Below are positions 39,199 to 49,339 of a stretch of 64,000 bases of DNA, one piece after another (position 1 is the first letter of the stretch; each line of letters opens with the position of its first letter). Source of the stretch: Puccinellia tenuiflora. Lineage: Eukaryota; Streptophyta; Magnoliopsida; Poales; Poaceae. Location of the stretch: contig QRDG01000129.1 in the NCBI GenBank assembly GCA_012064385.1, positions 1,911,015 through 1,975,014 of the forward strand. The letters are read 5' to 3'. The translations under genes were made by a program, and so were the position numbers. The notes under the pieces were generated by a model that was given only the letters and a program-made list of their open reading frames with translations, was not told the DNA's origin and did no database searches.

Positions 39199-39560
39199 TG
39201 AGTCAGATGAGTCGGCAATGGATGTACAGTGACCGACGTTATCCCGACTTTATTAATGGCATGCATTATTTTCTCCAAGTGGCTGAGAAAAACAAGNCTC
39301 ACAAACCATTCACGTCCACCTGTTGAAGTCCAGTTTCATGGCCGGTTATAATGTTGGACCAAGCATGGAGAAAGAGGAGTTATAATGGAAGACAATGAGG
39401 AAGAAGAGGATCATGACAACTACTCCTATGTTCACTGATCACGGTGGTACATCAATGGGGGAAGATGAAGCTGAAAAAGACCCATTGTTGATGAGCCCGA
39501 TGACGATCTTCGTCGGGCCATTCTTGATGCGAAGATAAACTGTGGAAGTCAAACGAGAGG
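39199..39560 (+). pseudogene. Broken N-terminal domain of the CACTA transposase
   Basis: atgagtcag at 39199 opens MSQMSRQWMYSDRRYPDFINGMHYF, which is the start of the transposase-associated domain found in plant CACTA transposases. The frame then breaks: an ambiguous base at 39297, then text that continues in other frames (SSFMAGYNVGPS, MEDNEEEEDHDNYS) up to the long ORF at 39561. One or more frameshifts are needed to join it to the core, so this copy probably cannot make full-length transposase unless the ambiguous base hides an error. Confidence 0.7.
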
Positions 39561-42443
39561 TTGAAGTTGGAGAGAATGTTAGAGGATCACAACAAATTGT
39601 TGTACCCAAATTGTGAAGATGGGCAGAAAAAGCTGGGCACCACACTGGAATTGCTGCAATGGAAGGCAGAGAATGGTACTTCTGACAAGGGATTTGAAAA
39701 ATTGCTGAAAATAATAAATAAGATGCTTCCAAAAGATAACGTATTGCCCCCCAGTACGTACGAAGCAAAGAAGGTTGTCTGCCCACTAGGATTAGAGGTG
39801 CAGAAGATACATGCGTGCATCAATGACTGTATCCTCTACCGCGGCGAGGAGTACGAGAATTTGAATGCATGTCCGGTATGCGGTGCATTGAGGTATAAGA
39901 TCAGGCGAGATGACCCTGGTGAAGTTGAGGACGAGGCGCGCCCCAGGAAGAGAGTTCCTGCGAAGGTGATGTGGTATGCTCCTATAATACCACGGTTGAA
40001 ACGTTTGTTCCAAAACAAAGAGCATGCCAAGTTGTTGCGATGGCACAAGGAAGACCGTAAGAAAGACGTGATGCTCAGACACCCTGCTGATGGGTCGCAG
40101 TGGAGAAAAATTGACAGAGAGTTTCCGACATTTGCAGATGACGCAAGGAACTTAAGATTTGGTCTAAGTACAGATGGCTTTAATCCCTTTGGAGAGCAGA
40201 GCTCTAGTCATAGCACCTGGCCTGTGACTCTATGCATCTATAACCTTCCTCCTTGGTTGTGCATGAAGCGGAAGTTCATTATGATGCCAGTACTCATCCA
40301 AGGCCCGAAGCAACCCGGCAACGACATTGATGTGTACCTGAGGCCATTAGTTGAAGAACTTTTACAATTGTGGCGCGAAGAAGGTATACGTGTTTGGGAT
40401 GAGCACAAACAAGATGAATTTGACCTACGAGCATTGCTGTTCGTGACCATCAATGATTGGCCAGCTCTTAGTAACATATCAGGACAGTCAAACAAGGGAT
40501 ACAATGCATGCACACACTGTTTAGGTGATACTGAAAGTATATATCTGGGAAACAAGAATGTGTACCTGGGGCATCGTCGGTTTCTTCCGGAAAGGCACAT
40601 CGTAAGAAGGAAAGGCAAGCATTTCAAAGGTTTGCCAGATCACCGGCCAAAGCCTAGACGGCCTACTGGGGATGTTATATATGATATGGTAAAGGATTTA
40701 AAAGTAATCTTTGGAAAGGGTCTTGGCGGACAATCTGTTCCAAATGATGCTGACGGACACGTGCCGATGTGGAAGAAGAAATCTATATTCTGGGAGTTAC
40801 CCTATTGGAAAATCCTAGAGGTTCAGTCTGCAATCGACGTGATGCACGTGACGAAAAATCTCTGCGTGAACCTACTAAACTTCTTGGGCGTGTATGGGAA
40901 GACGAAAAATACACCGGAATCACGGCTGGACCAGCAACATATGCACGAACGAGACAACCTGAATGCAGAGAAGTATCAAGGTCCTGCCAGCTACGCTCTT
41001 ACCAAAGAAGAGAAGAAGATCTTTTTTGAAGTACTAAACAGTATCAAGGTCCCGTCAGGCTTCTCGTCGAATATAAAGGGAATAATTAACATGACAGAGT
41101 TGAAGTTTCAGAACCTAAAGTCTCATGACTGCCACGTGATTATGACACAATTACTTCCGATTGCACTGAGGGGGCTCCTGCCGGAAAATGTTCGAGTACC
41201 CATTGTTAAGCTATGTGCATTCCTCAATGCAATTTCTCAGAAGGTCATCAATCCAGTAACTCTGCCGGATTTACAGAAGGAAGTGGTCCTATGTCTTGTC
41301 AGCTTCGAGTTGGTGTTCCCACCCTCCTTCTTCAATATTATGACGCACCTCATAGTTCATCTAGTCGAAGAGATTTTCGTTCTCGGTCCCGTATTTCTAC
41401 ACAACATGTTCCCCTTTGAGAGGTTCATGGGAGTCCTAAAGAAGTACGTTCATAACCGTGCTAGGCCAGAAGGAAGCATATCCAAGGGCTATGGAACAGA
41501 GGAGGTCATTGAGTTTTGTGTTGATTTTATTCCTGACCTCAAGGCAATCGGGGTTCCTCAATCACGCTATGAGGGGAGACTGCGGGGAAAAGGCACGCTG
41601 GGAAAGAAAGCAATAATATGTATGGACGGGCATTCTTATAGTCAAGCACACTACACGGTTCTACATAATTCCAGCTTGGTGGCTCCGTATATCGAGGAAC
41701 ATAAGAATATTCTACGTTTGAACTTCCCAGAGCAATCTAAATATTGGATTGATGAAGAACACGTGAAGAATTTCGGAGGTTGGTTGCGAACACGTCTCTT
41801 TAATGACAGCACTGTTGGAGAACAGCTATACTTGTTGGCCAATGCACCATCTTCGACTATATTGACTTATCAAGGGTATGAGATAAATGGAAATACATTT
41901 TACACGGCCAATCAAGATAAAAAGAGCACCAACCAAAACAGTGGTATCCGCTTTGATGCAACAAACAGCAATGGGCAAAAGGACACATATTATGGTTACA
42001 TAGAGGAGATATGGGAACTTGAATATGGACCATTTTTTAAAGTCCCTTTGTTCAAGTGCAAATGGTTCAACCTGACAGGCGGGGTACATGTAGACCCGAA
42101 GTACGGAATAACTACAGTGGATATGCAGAATCTTGGATACGACACCGAACCATTCGTCCTAGCCAGTGAAGTGGCTCAGGTTTTCTATGTGAAGGACATG
42201 TCTAGCAGACCGAAGAAAAGAAAAGATAAGCAAGCAGTGAATGCATCGTACGACGTCGAGCCAAAGCGCCACATAGTTCTTTCAGGGAAAAGAAGCATCG
42301 TGGGAGTGGAGGACAAGACAGACATGTCAGAAGATTACAATAAGTTTGATGAAATTCCCCCCTTCACAGTGAAAATTGACCCAACCATCGCGTTGAATGA
42401 TGAAGATTGTCCATGGATACGACGCGATAAGAAGAAAAAATGA
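39561..42443 (+). CDS. CACTA TNP2-type transposase (core and C-terminus)
   Basis: A 960-residue ORF, uninterrupted. It carries the zinc-like NACPVCGALRYK (about residue 110), FGLSTDGFNPFG with the first catalytic Asp (about 200), FVTINDWPALSNISGQ (about 297), CTHCL (about 318), IDVMHVTKNLC (about 425), then the DUF4218-like LKSHDCHVIMTQLLPIALRG (about 520) and FERFMGVLKKYVHNRARPEGSI, and the DUF4216-like YYGYIEEIWELEYG...FKCKWF (about 812). It ends in a lysine-rich tail. The protein would cut and join the CACTA ends. The start at 39561 is only the first Met of the open frame; the natural N-terminus lies at 39199 but is frameshifted. Core and C-terminus look intact. Confidence 0.93.
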   Translation: MKLERMLEDHNKLLYPNCEDGQKKLGTTLELLQWKAENGTSDKGFEKLLKIINKMLPKDNVLPPSTYEAKKVVCPLGLEVQKIHACINDCILYRGEEYENLNACPVCGALRYKIRRDDPGEVEDEARPRKRVPAKVMWYAPIIPRLKRLFQNKEHAKLLRWHKEDRKKDVMLRHPADGSQWRKIDREFPTFADDARNLRFGLSTDGFNPFGEQSSSHSTWPVTLCIYNLPPWLCMKRKFIMMPVLIQGPKQPGNDIDVYLRPLVEELLQLWREEGIRVWDEHKQDEFDLRALLFVTINDWPALSNISGQSNKGYNACTHCLGDTESIYLGNKNVYLGHRRFLPERHIVRRKGKHFKGLPDHRPKPRRPTGDVIYDMVKDLKVIFGKGLGGQSVPNDADGHVPMWKKKSIFWELPYWKILEVQSAIDVMHVTKNLCVNLLNFLGVYGKTKNTPESRLDQQHMHERDNLNAEKYQGPASYALTKEEKKIFFEVLNSIKVPSGFSSNIKGIINMTELKFQNLKSHDCHVIMTQLLPIALRGLLPENVRVPIVKLCAFLNAISQKVINPVTLPDLQKEVVLCLVSFELVFPPSFFNIMTHLIVHLVEEIFVLGPVFLHNMFPFERFMGVLKKYVHNRARPEGSISKGYGTEEVIEFCVDFIPDLKAIGVPQSRYEGRLRGKGTLGKKAIICMDGHSYSQAHYTVLHNSSLVAPYIEEHKNILRLNFPEQSKYWIDEEHVKNFGGWLRTRLFNDSTVGEQLYLLANAPSSTILTYQGYEINGNTFYTANQDKKSTNQNSGIRFDATNSNGQKDTYYGYIEEIWELEYGPFFKVPLFKCKWFNLTGGVHVDPKYGITTVDMQNLGYDTEPFVLASEVAQVFYVKDMSSRPKKRKDKQAVNASYDVEPKRHIVLSGKRSIVGVEDKTDMSEDYNKFDEIPPFTVKIDPTIALNDEDCPWIRRDKKKK

Positions 42444-43337
42444 CAGACACGAAGAAGTGTTGAATGATGTTGATGTATTGTGGTCATTTGTAATAATGTA
42501 TGAGATATTTATTTATCCTAACTTGTTCTATACATATGTGTAATAATTGGTAGAATTTTGTTTTGACTGTTAAAAAGTTGAGGGTTTTTCATTAAATATT
42601 TAAAATGTTAAATATATTTATCCTAACCTCGGATTTTATTAGTACAACGGTTTTACTCAACTCATCTATTTAAATGTTCAATATATATAACATATTCATA
42701 TTTACATTTGGAAACATGTAAAGTTTATAAAATATGAACATTTGAAAACATTCATAAAATGAAGAAAAAAATACAAACGGCCGTTTAGTCCCGGTCCGTG
42801 GCTACAACCGGGACTAAAGGCCATTTTCGGGCCGCTGCGAAACTTAGCGCGCCAAAAAGCCCACCTTTAGTCCCGGTCCGTGACACCAACCGGGACTATA
42901 GGGGTCTTTAGTCCCGGTTGGTGTCACGGACCGGGACTAAAGGCCGATTTGAGCCTACTTGGTCCCTCTCCGCGGATTTCTTCCTCATTTTTGCCGCCAG
43001 GCCCAAGACGCAGACGCCTCCGGGCTCCTCTCACGCGACGACGCCGCCAGGCTGCCAAAATCTGGCCGCCGCCGCCGCGCCGTCGCTCGCGTCCCTCTTC
43101 CTCGCCGCCGTCCCCCGCGCGCTCCGCCTAAGGTACGGCCCTCTCAAACTCTAGATCGGCGCGGCGGTGGTCCGATGGCACGAACCCTAGCTAGAATCGG
43201 CGGCGGCGGTGGTCCGATGGCACGAACCCTAGCTAGAATCGGCGGCGGCGGTGGTCCGGTGACCTTAAATCGGCGGCGGGGACAGTTCGTAGATAGGAAA
43301 TAAACTTCATTACATTTACTTAGTTCATTACATTTAC
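42444..43337. other. Internal CACTA spacer with a second array of terminal-type motifs
   Basis: 42780-42945 contains tttagtcccggtccgtg...aaccgggactaaagg arranged as inverted pairs, like the subterminal regions but in the middle of the element. 43145-43262 holds a tandem repeat (ggtccgatggcacgaaccctagctagaatcggcggcgg, about two and a half units of 45 bp). The rest is AT-rich 3' flank of the transposase and GC-rich leader-like DNA. Confidence 0.65.
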
Positions 43338-43363
43338 TTAGGGGGGGGAGGGGGAGGTCCTAG

Positions 43364-44438
43364 CTAGTCCTCGTCGCCCTCCTCGTCGGAGAGGACGACG
43401 TACGGTGGTGCCTCCCACAGATGCGCCGGCGGCTGCTGCTGCTCCATGGGGACGTCCCGCGGCGGCGTCCCTGGCTCCTCCAGGATGGCGTCCTGGGGCT
43501 CCTCCGGCGGCAGCTGGGGCACAGTCGTGAATACCCACGACTGCCCGAACAGCTCCGGTGGGAATCTCACCGGCTCCTCGTACTCCTCCTCCGGCGGGTC
43601 GTAGGCCTCCTCCTCCTGGGCGAGGGCCTGCACCCAGTCCAGCCCCGGCTGTCCCTGTGGCGGAGGCGGGGGTGGAGGCGGTCCCTGCGGCGGCAGACCG
43701 TGCGGCGGCGGCGGCGGCAGTGCGTCCTGCACCACCATCTCCCAGCGGCGGCGCTCGTCGTCGACGAAGGCCTGCCGGGACGCCGCCATGGCTGCCTTCA
43801 TGGCGTCGTCGATGTCGTCGTCCTCGTCCATGGGGGCGGCCTCGCCGTCGGAGTCGACCTCCAACCATTGGTCGAGGTCGTCCATCCCCTCCGGGAGCGC
43901 CGGGTACTCCGTGCGCTCCACCGGCGGCACCGGGGCCGGCGCGAAGTAGCTCCGGCGGCGCTCGTCGTGCTCCTCCCGGAACCATTGGTCCCAGTAGGGG
44001 GAGCCCGGCGCGTACGCCGGGTCGTCGAGGAGGTGATTGGGGAGGAGGCTGCGCCGGCGTGCGATCTCCACCGCCCTGGCCGTGGGGTCGGTCGGGATCG
44101 GCGGCACCGGAATCCGCTGCGGATTCAGGTGCCAGTTGTCCGGGAGGTGGACGTCCGACCAGCGCACCGGGACGGCGTTCTCCCAGTGCCACTGCGCCTC
44201 CTCCACCCGGACGTACCGGCGGTAGCGCTTCTTCTTGGCGGCCGGCCCGCCGGCCTGCGGACCGGCACGACGCGGGTCCGCGCCGACGATGCGCACTCCG
44301 CGCGGCGCCGACGATGGTGGTGGTGGAGGAGGAGCAAGGGGAGGCAGTCCAGCGCCCCGGCGACGGCCGGAGCGGCCAGAGCCCTGAGCCGCTGGACTCG
44401 GACTGGTGCTTGCCGCCTGGCCACCACCGCTTCGACAT
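43364..44438 (-). CDS. CACTA antisense cargo: proline-rich acidic protein, frameshifted near its N-terminus
   Basis: The minus-strand frame from 44296 to 43364 encodes 310 residues with clear protein character. It has a basic start (KKKRYRRYVRVEEAQW), a conserved-looking block (VRWSDVHLPDNWHLNPQRIPVPPIP), an arginine-rich helix (ARAVEIARRRSLLPNHLL), WDQWFREEHDERRRSY, acidic stretches (MDEDDDIDD), polyproline runs and an acidic end (LSDEEGDED). Upstream, in another frame, MSKRWWPGGKHQSES starts at 44438 and looks like the true N-terminus; one frame change between about 44340 and 44400 separates them. I recall similar WWPGGKH-type hypothetical proteins from Triticeae repeats, with no known function. 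The long plus-strand and alternate minus-strand ORFs over this GC-rich region are shadows. Confidence 0.6.
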
Positions 44439-45096
44439 TGCTCCGGCTCCGGCGAGGGCGAGGGCTAGGACTAGGGCTAGGGCTAGGGCACGTTCGATGG
44501 AGTGTGGGGAGGGCGGCGGGGCTGTGTGAGGTCGCCATCGCGCACGGCCGGGGTTTAAAAAGGACGGGGGCCGCGTCCACCGTGGCCAGCATTGACTGCG
44601 GGACGGGAAGCCGAGGAGGCCGTCCAGTCGCTGGCAGGTGGGCCAGGAGCATTGACTGCGGGGCTCGGACGGTTGGGTGGCGGGGGAGACGAGGGAACGT
44701 GGCGGCCGGGTGGCGGTTCCCACGCGCGACGTGGCCGAGTGGGCTGACCGCGCGGCGGTTGGGTGGCGGGGTCGCCGGGTCGCTGGCTGGTGGGCTAGCC
44801 TTGACCACGCGCTACTGGCCAGTGGGTGGACGCGGGGGCTGGATTTTTCTAAGGGACCAGCCGCTACTGGCCAGGTGCCGGGCCACATATTTTTTAAAGG
44901 ATCAGGGTGCTAATTTTTCTAAAGGACCAGCCGCTAGCCAGGTGCCTGGCCCTATTTTTTTTTCAGGACCAAGGGCTGTCATTTTATGTGACAAGTTGCA
45001 CAATGCCACCCCTAATTATTTTGGGGTGTCATTTATGTGTAATTCTATGTCAAAAAAATTACAAACACATATAATTGATTGCAGGTACATTGAGCT
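44439..45096. other. Divergent intergenic region of the CACTA element
   Basis: Lies between the antisense gene and the plus-strand ORF2, so it probably holds both promoters. It contains small repeats (attgactgcggg; tctaa-ggaccagccgcta-ggccaggtgc three times between 44848 and 44960). Confidence 0.45.
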
Positions 45097-48000
45097 ATGG
45101 CGGACATTCCCTTAATTAGAGACGAGGAGCATGAAGATAAAATGCAACGAATAATCTATGCGAGTGCCCGTGAAGAAGGCGGTGGAGATGATGATGGACA
45201 ACAAGGCGGTGGAGAAGATGATGGACGACAAGGCGATGAAGATGATGATTTCAGCTCACAATTTCTGAACGACTGCGGTGAGGGACTTCTGTTTGACGAT
45301 GAAGCGCCCTTAACGACAAACTCCGGCGAGGTATATACATATATTATATAGGCTGACAATTGATCGATCGATCATGTATATATATGCATTTGTTAATTGC
45401 ACGTGTTAATTAACGATTCATTTTCCAGCCCTCTGGATCGAGCAAATCTGTAAATAATGTTCCTCCTCGAGGCCTGACGAAGAGGATGGCCAGCGATGCT
45501 CCGAGGCTAACGATAGAGGAAGTTTCTCAGAGTGGCGAACCGCTGGCACCCATAGCGACCTGTCGTAAATTTGTAAATCAAGCTGGAGTCATTGTTAGGG
45601 ACATTCTCCCGATCACCATTGCAGAATGGCATAAGCCGAAGGGTGTGGATGAGGATGATGCTTGTTATGTCCATGATCATACGAAAGAATTGCTTTTCGA
45701 TACGCTCATGATACATTTCAACATACCAGAAGGCAAGACGGAGAAAGTGAAGGAGTGGACTCTTAAGAAGATGGCCACACAATTCCAGAGCTGGAAGAAA
45801 ACACTATAGAGAAAGTATGAAGATGAAGATCCAGCTAATTTCACCGGAGCACTCGAGAAGATAAAACATTCCTGGCCCGCATTCAAGGCGTACAAGAATT
45901 CCTCTACTGCCGTGGCTCGATCGGTCGTAAATAAGAGAAATGCTGGGAAGAAGGAATACCACCATAGGTTGGGTACAGGTGGCTACAAGTCTGCCATTCC
46001 CAAATGGTTAGCCTTTGAAGCGGAACTGGTTGCTAAAGGGATCACTCCACAGACTTTGAACTGGCCCGAGAGGGCCAAGTTTTGGTTGTTCGCGCATGGC
46101 GCAGTGTTGGACCCAGAGACGGGGTTGATTGTTGCAAAGGGAAAATGGAAGAAAAAGGTTGAAACAATCGTTCCGTTGCTTATTGACGCAATAGATAAAG
46201 TTCGAAAGGGAGAGTACCATCCCGAGAGAGAGAACGACGAGCTGACACTCGCACTGGGGAATCCCGAACACAACGGACGATTACGAGGCTTTCCCGGCGG
46301 TACCAACTTGAAGGAAGGGTTTCCGGACTGTGCTGACAGTTATAGAAGCCGTGGGAGAAAGAAGCAGAAGGAGTTAGACCGTTTATCAGAATTGGAGCGC
46401 ATGGTTTCCGGACTGCGCTGTCAGATTGACTCAATCAGCCAGCACCGGGCACCTGATCAACAGCAGCAACAAGTCGACGTCGTCCAAGAACCGCGAAGAA
46501 GCAGCGTGGGTTCCACGCCGCTACAAGTATCTGCCGCAATAATAGAACAGCCGGCGGCTCACTACCCCGTGGATGATATCACGGAGAAGACGGAGTGTGA
46601 GCTTCATATGTTAATGAAGAACATATCCTTCAAGGTGGCGGTCGGCTATGCGTTACCAAACGAACCTGGAGCAAGCTACCATCTTGGTCAGATTCCAGCT
46701 GGCTATGCTCGTGTCGGGGTGGATGCTATTATACCGGGATTTGAGGCACTTGAGCTTGACTATCCTGGAGGTGACGATGAGACGACACTGGGACAAGTCA
46801 AGCACGGTTTCGTTCTATGGAACAAGAAATACATCGTGCTTCCAGGCTCAGCACCAAGGCCACCGACTCCTCCAAGTAGAAGTCCACCACCTACAAGTCC
46901 ACCCTTCCTACCCCAGAGGGACCCCAGCGCGAGTCCGTCTCCATCTCCAGCTACACCAGTACGGTCTCCATCTCCAGCTACACCAGCACGGTCTCCATCT
47001 CCAGAGCCAGTCCAGCGGTCTCCATCTCCAGAGCCAGTCCAGCGGTCTCCATCTCCAGAGCCAGTCCAGCGGTCTCCGCCTTATAAGTGGTTTGATGCGA
47101 AGAGGGCCGTTAATGGTTCGCCTCCTAAGAAGAGACAGAAAAAGCCGCAAAAAGTGAAGACTCCTGAGAAGTTACCTTACGAGAGGACTGTCGAGGAATC
47201 CGAAGCCATCAGGAGGGCCGAGGTTAAAGCCCATTTTACAAAGAAACCGCCCCCGGAAGAACTACCCAGCATCAAAGGGCTTCCTTGTGACAAACTACAT
47301 CACACTATTAGGTGCTTATACAACCTTCCACCAAGACCGTCATCAGACTATGAGCGCTCTATTGAAAAGTCATACGACTCGGTGTTGGAGAACCGGAAAT
47401 GCAGGAAACAGATAGCCCAGCTGGGACAACAAGCTACGCAATCGCTCCCTCCGCTTAAGGTACTTACCGACAAAGACGCCCACCGTATGGTACCTCAGGG
47501 AAGTGTCCGCCACTTCCCTGAGAAACCTTATAGGGTGCCTTATCGATATGTTCAAGGCAAGTCTTTGGTCACAACTGAGGTGGCCAAGTTACTACCAACA
47601 AGGATGCGTCAGTTGAATTCATGGTACATGAAAGTCGCAAAGAAAGGTATAATAGGTATCATGGCAAAAGTTAGAAAGGAGGAACACTTCTATGATGACT
47701 ACGGTGTGCAAATTGATTTCTCCGAACTTTTCCAATTATACAATGGTTTACCCCTCGATAAAGCAATCATCAGTATCTTTTGTCTGTAAGTTATTTATTT
47801 TTGTAATTTAATTAAGTCTTTATATATATATAGCTCACAGCACATTCTAATTTTGGTACGCTATTTGTGCAGAAAGAAGATGATCGACTACAAAAGGGAA
47901 ATAATAAAACCGGTGGAGATTGGTTTCATGGACCCTAATGTTATTCATGAAGTGAGCATAAGGAAGAAACCACAAGTTGTAAAGGGAGTAATGATAGAGG

Positions 48001-48847
48001 CTTTCAAGCGACACCAAGACAAAAAAGAAATATTTCTTCCTTACAACTTCAGGTAAGTGTTACTAATTGCTTGTACACATTCTATTTTTGCTCACCCGGT
48101 ATCTTAAGTCTAATTGATGAGTTATATGCGCATGCCTCTGTATGTAAATTTGCAGCTACCACTTTATTCTCGTGGTCATTAGATATCACCAGGGAATAAT
48201 TGAAGTCTACGACTCATTAAGGAGAGATCCTAGAGAGTACAAGAGCTTGTTTGATGTCATGAAAGAGTAATTTAAATTCTTATCACATTACTATACCGAC
48301 CTCTATTTCATTCATTTCGTGATATCAAGTAATTAATTAATAACAGATGTTTTGTTCTTTCTTTGTCGAGTAGAGCATGGCAGACATTCGTCAAGGAAGT
48401 ACCCGGTAAATGGCACGAGAAGCTGGTATGGACTCTGAACCAAGTAAGTAGTACTATACCTATATCCATGAATTAATGTAGTTTGCAATACCATTACCAA
48501 ACTTAATGTGTTGAATTCTATTCTCGAACAGTGGTGTCTGGAACAGCCAGAAGGGACCCTCTTATGTGGGTACTATGTTTGCGAGTACATTCATAGGATG
48601 ACTTATGAAAAATTCGAAAATCGAAGAAACGCAGAGGTACGTAATTATACATTGTTCACAAGTTTTTTTTTGACAAAATAATATGCATATCAATTGTGTG
48701 GAGTTTCATTCATAATTGTTTAATTTTCTCCTTCTTTTAAAGATTGTAAGGAAGCGGGCCGGCCTCCTACCAGATGACCGTATAAGAGCAATTGGGGAGG
48801 AGCTGGCGGGATTTCTTCTTGATGATGTCATACCTGAAAATTCATAG
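45097..48847 (+). CDS. CACTA ORF2: multi-exon gene with Ulp1-like protease domain, one nonsense codon
   Basis: Exons inferred from GT-AG sites and frame: 45097-45330, 45429-47785, 47873-48052, 48156-48266, 48374-48443, 48532-48636, 48743-48847. The order is an acidic N-terminus (MADIPLIRDEEHED); a plant transposon-associated region (AEWHKPKGVDED, then KEYHHRLGTGGYKSAIPKW); a coiled-coil stretch (LDRLSELERMVSGL); a DUF8039-like block (ISFKVAVGYALP to KYIVLPG); serine-proline repeats (SPSPEPVQR x3); and a C-terminal Ulp1/C48-like region. In that last region His is in YHFILVV, Asp in VYDSL, Gln in LEQPEG and Cys in LLCGYYVCEY. An in-frame TAG at 45807-45809 interrupts exon 2. Such genes occupy the TNPA position in grass CACTA elements; whether the domain is an active protease is unknown. 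Confidence 0.75.
46945..47078 (+). repeat. 27-bp coding minisatellite in CACTA ORF2
   Basis: Two units of cggtctccatctccagctacaccag are followed by three of cggtctccatctccagagccagtcc, encoding the RSPSPATPA and RSPSPEPVQ repeats of a phospho-acceptor-like Ser-Pro linker. Confidence 0.8.
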
Positions 48848-49074
48848 CACTATTATCTACATATATAAATGTACTATGATTTCATGCATGTATAATTAAT
48901 GCATTTGAGTACTTTGTATACGGAAACGTGACGACAAATTCATGTGTTACAATTAATTTGTAAGTGTGTTATATATATGCATCAACGTGTGATCATAGTA
49001 CAATATAATTTATATCGACGTATCGACGTGTTTCCGAAACTATCCAAAACCCCGGCACTAAACACACACGACAC

Positions 49075-49320
49075 CCGGTCCGTGCAATTCTGAAAAAAAT
49101 TATAAAAGAAAAAAAAAGGCCTAATGGTAGTCCCGGTCCGTGTTACGGACCGGGACTAAAGAAATCCAGCCCGCGGGCTCGCCCGTGGCCACGTGGGAGG
49201 CACTCTAATCCCGGTTCGTAGCCAACCGGGACTATAGGGGGGGGGGGGGGGGCTCTAGTCCCGATTTGGTAGTCCGGGTTGCCCAGCCGGGACTAGAGGT
49301 CGTCTGGAACCGGGACTACT
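49075..49320. repeat. CACTA right subterminal repeats
   Basis: agtcccggtccgtgttacggaccgggact and related inverted pairs, with a run of 17 G near 49238, end about 20 bp before the terminal CACTAGTG. Confidence 0.8.
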
Positions 49321-49339
49321 GCCCCGTTTTCCACTAGTG

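Larger units (their letters stand above)
37877..49339 (+). mobile_element. CACTA (En/Spm) DNA transposon, 11.46 kb
   Basis: The left terminus CACTAGTGGAAACAGGGG (37877) and the right terminus, reverse complement CACTAGTGGAAAACGGGG (49339), are inverted repeats with the diagnostic CACTA start. Arrays of the subterminal motif tagtcccggt-c-gt/ac-gaccgggacta lie inside both ends (37900-38165 and 49075-49320). It encodes a TNP2-type transposase and three other genes. The three bases beside each end (cac and tta) do not match, so the usual 3-bp target duplication is not visible. It inserted next to segment F2 and separates it from the SCPL45-like locus. Confidence 0.93.

Noticed and set aside
43338..44888. 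516-residue minus ORF and 564-residue plus ORF (43421-45115)
   Set aside because: They are GC-rich shadow frames of the antisense 310-residue protein. Only the first residues of the 516-residue frame (MSKRWWPGGKH) look real, and they are included in the cargo gene.
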